NCBI GenBank assembly: GCA_039602395.1
Contig: JBCNJP010000023.1
Location: 91,660,177-91,724,176 of the forward strand
Source: Deinandra increscens subsp. villosa
Lineage: Eukaryota > Streptophyta > Magnoliopsida > Asterales > Asteraceae
Length of the DNA stretch: 64,000 nt
Reading direction: 5' to 3'
The notes beneath the pieces were generated by a model. It saw nothing but the letters and a program-made list of their open reading frames with translations, ran no database searches and was not told the DNA's origin. Within the stretch, counting starts at the first letter, position 1, and each line of letters begins with the position of its first letter. The position numbers were made by a program, and so were the translations under genes. Shown piece by piece: positions 61,092-64,000 of this stretch.

Positions 61092-63595
61092 TATACTATA
61101 TTAAACAAAAATATTCATGTCAGATGTTATCATCATGCCTCCTCAATTAAATATTTACAAATCAATTTTAAATGTCTCTTTTAAGAAATCTTTAAATGTA
61201 AAATAATATATTTTAATGCACATGTATTATATTTTCTTAAAAATAATATATTTTACTAGATTTAATATATTGATATAATGCTTATAAAATTTTACTCAAA
61301 ACAATATTTTGATATTAAATATATAATATAAAATAAATATTGATAAATCAATTTTAAATATCGCTTTTAATACATATTTAAATTCAAAGTAATATATTTT
61401 ATCACATATACTTTAATATTTTAATATAATGCTTATTATATTTTAATTAAAATAATATTTTAATATTATATATACAATATAATATTTTATTCTATTTATG
61501 TTTATATCTTCTTTACTTTAACTGAGTTTAAATTCATATATACTAAGTATTTCAATTTCAATACAATAAATAAAATCCTTATTTCGTGACTAGATAACTA
61601 ACTATTCCTATAATTATAGTTTACTAACAAATTTTTAGATAATTATAGAAATAAATAATTGTCGTATTAAATTTAAATCTTATAATTTTGTTTAATTTTT
61701 ATATTTTAATAAAATTTACCAGCATAGATTATGATTCTATTTATAGTTTTTTTTTAAAAAAAAATCTCAGCTGTGTAATACACGGGAATAAAAACAGTAT
61801 ATATATACGGGAAAGATCATTTAAAAATCACATTTTTTGTGAAAACCTAAAGATTAATACTAAAAGCTTTGTAACTTCTTCATACGTTAATATTTTATAT
61901 AAAAATTACACAAAAAATCTTTAAATTCTGCGATCCTTAATTCTGAAAAATGAAATTAACATTTCGCGAATTTTTTAATAATGCACATGTGTATTATAAG
62001 TATTGGTTATATTGCACATGTGCATTATTATCATTAATACTACATAAGGGGAAATATAATGCGAAAAAAGACTTCTTATGTTAAAAACATAAAAAAACAC
62101 TAAAATATTTATATACTAATGATAATTCTACATATACAATAGAACTAATAGTTATATTACACATGTATAGCATAGTATTAAGAAGATTATAACGTTAAAT
62201 CTTTTTCAGAATTATAAGATGTATGATGCAATTATTTTAGGAATATCACTGTATACCACATGTATGAATTTTTAATAATACTGCACATGTGCGTTATTAA
62301 AAAAACCATGAAAAGATAACGGAATTATAGATTTATGGTGCGATTTAAAAATATATATATTAACGTAGACTGGAAGTATGAGTTTTTTTAGTAGTGCACA
62401 TGTGTAGTATTTATAATTTTCATTTATCAATCTTTGTTTGTTTTTTCACATGTTTAAGTTATCCAAAACATCATTCTTCATTGAAACTAACTTAATACTC
62501 CATTATAACCTTTATATCTTTACTATTATTTTTTAACAACAAATATTTTTCTTTACTCCATGTCTCTAATGAGATTTGAACCCGTCTTCACCCGACTTGA
62601 CTGGTTTTGACGTTGAATGTTTGGTGCCTAATTCATTTAGTCTAATCTTCGTGTCAGAGAAACAATTAGTCAAACATACGGGTTTGGCTGGTATCTAGCA
62701 ATGTCAAAAGGTTTGTTTATATCTTTACTGCTAATCATCAATCTCTCTCTCGATACACAAGGTGCCTATATGAATCTTTCTCCCCGTTTAGGTACAAAAA
62801 GATCTACCTTATATATATGCATATATATATACTTCTTATCATTGTTTTACCCAAGTATTACCTACCTATATATAAAAGACAACTTTGTTATGTCTTTATT
62901 GCATAAAGTACAATTATATATATTGCATGCATGTCTTTATTGCATAAAATACAAAAGCACATTGCATGTATGTCTTTGTTGATGCCGTTCATCCATTGGT
63001 CATCTTGAAACCCTAGGATGGTACCACATGGCATTGTATATTTTTATTTTTATTTATTTAATATATTTTTAAGCGCAACGAATTTAACATTAATTAAAAT
63101 TTAATGGTTTTTATATTACTTTATAAGTTTGTACAATAAAAATGATTTTTATTTGAACCTTACCCTTTAAGATAATATATAAGTGAAATCTTCTTATAGT
63201 TTATTAACTTGTAGTAAATTATTAGAAGAAGAATATTTATATTATTGATATTTAATTATGTAATTTAATGATCTAAAATATTAATATTTATTAGGAAAGT
63301 AACAGAGAAACTTTTTGATGAAAATAAATATGATGATTACAATATTCGTTAAAAATATAATCTTTTATCATAACAAAGATTTTGCCATTGATATGTTTAA
63401 ATGTTGTAATGTTATTTTAACTTCAATATTAACTTTATGTCAAACGTCTTTTTCGATAATAAAAATAGGCTCTCATTTACTTTCACATTTTATTAACACA
63501 TCCATATACGGTTCGGTAAAAGGTTTCGCATGCTTCCTACGGCCGGGTCAAGTGGTGGATTTTGATTAACCATCGACTATGATACATCAAATCAA
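61092..63595. other. Very AT-rich stretch, no gene recognised
   Basis: There are repeats of CACATGTGCATTATT-type palindromes (ACATGT cores at about 61983, 62021 and 62285). Frames at 61688, 62701 and 63315 have no recognisable domain and strong AT bias. Confidence 0.45.
61766..61797 (+). mobile_element. Degenerate Helitron-like 3' end
   Basis: CTGTGTAATACACGGG forms a short hairpin followed by AATAAAAACAGT. It resembles the 45858-45895 terminus read in the opposite direction, with the CTAGT eroded. The body would lie at lower coordinates. Confidence 0.35.
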
Positions 63596-64000
63596 CACTA
63601 CTAGAAACTTGATAAAGTCCGTAGTAAATTTTGATGAATTTCAGACGCTTTAGTTTGTTATCGGTAATTTTTGATAAGTTTTCTAAGGATGGAGGAGGTG
63701 GTAGCAAAAAATCTTGAAGTCTAATCTAATAAGCTTGTGTCACCTAAGATGAGAGAAATGAAGTCAAATGAAACCAAACTGAAAGGGGTTGTAAGTAGAA
63801 AGCTTGTAAAGTTAAAAAATAAAAATCAATAATTAAACTCTTTATCTAGGCTTCCTGAAGCTCCACGAAGCGGCAAAAAGTCACGGTGGTGCTAAGAAGC
63901 AGCAGTGGTAGTGATAGCCGCTTGGTAGCCATCAAAGATGTTGAAGCAGGTGGGGGCTGACGAAGCCATCCCCTCGATCCTAAGGTTCATCAGATATTGA
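63596..64000. mobile_element. Terminus of a CACTA (En/Spm) transposon, truncated by the window edge
   Basis: CACTACTAGAAAC is the conserved CACTA terminal inverted repeat. It is followed by subterminal repeats of GTAGTAAATTTTGATGAA / ATCGGTAATTTTTGATAA type. The other end lies outside the window, so the 3 bp target duplication cannot be checked. Confidence 0.65.

Noticed and set aside
62701..62982. Small secreted protein candidate starting MSKGLFISLLLIINLSLDTQG
   Set aside because: The N-terminus looks like a signal peptide, but the rest is translated TATA-rich DNA with no cysteine pattern and no upstream promoter signal.

Overview
This is a plant nuclear genome window: AT-rich, intron-containing and dominated by transposable elements. 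Plant LTR retrotransposons, a plant-specific metallochaperone-like gene and a decayed plastid atpA piece identify it as a flowering plant. The flavour of the elements (a chromovirus with 3.9 kb LTRs, a Tat-type element with an antisense gene, many hAT-type MITEs) suggests an Asteraceae, but that is recalled resemblance and not proven. A 500-base N gap lies at 31126-31625.

Only one ordinary host gene is complete: a five-exon HIPP gene (heavy-metal-associated isoprenylated plant protein, 9183-11652, plus strand) with two CxxC HMA domains, a Gly-rich tail and a CaaX end (CVVM). A hAT-type MITE lies about 150 bp before its TATA box and a fold-back MITE about 140 bp after its poly(A) signal. A second host unit (about 13.06-28.3 kb) has a G-box, a CT-rich leader and a 5' splice-site-like junction, but no recognisable coding sequence. 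It is split by a 14 kb retrotransposon.

Layout. 1-2138: 3' end of a Tat-lineage Ty3/gypsy element, with a spliced antisense gene, polypurine tract and 3' LTR. 2139-8969: AT-rich DNA with a 1.0 kb hAT-type element (5015-6049, with a nested MITE and tRNA-like Pol III boxes), a 0.33 kb tandem duplication and a small hAT MITE. 9183-12131: HIPP and a MULE-like MITE. 13897-27913: a full-length, very young Tekay-like chromovirus on the minus strand (3927 bp LTRs differing at about three positions, TSD TTTTG), with an extra ORF before gag and an apparent intron in gag. 28-36 kb: relics (plastid atpA fragment, second hAT copy, lone LTR, LINE 3' piece, 551 bp hAT MITE). 36211-39447: a 3.2 kb element set in (TA)n and full of GTTAC-N4-GTAAC dyads. 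39471-45812: a copia element on the minus strand, inserted in that (TA)n tract and missing part of its integrase. 45.8-50 kb: Helitron-like ends, two TA-flanked fold-back MITEs, a 47 kb hairpin and a 344 bp tandem duplication. 51504-61091: a 9.6 kb segment bounded by 77 bp inverted ends (75/77 identical), carrying pieces of at least three host genes (MATE transporter, RuvB-like 1, probably AUGMIN subunit 3). 63596 to the end: the terminus of a CACTA transposon.

There is no operon-like cooperation here. The main story is nested transposition, gene-fragment capture, and transposon-encoded genes beyond gag-pol (the Tat antisense gene and the Tekay upstream ORF).
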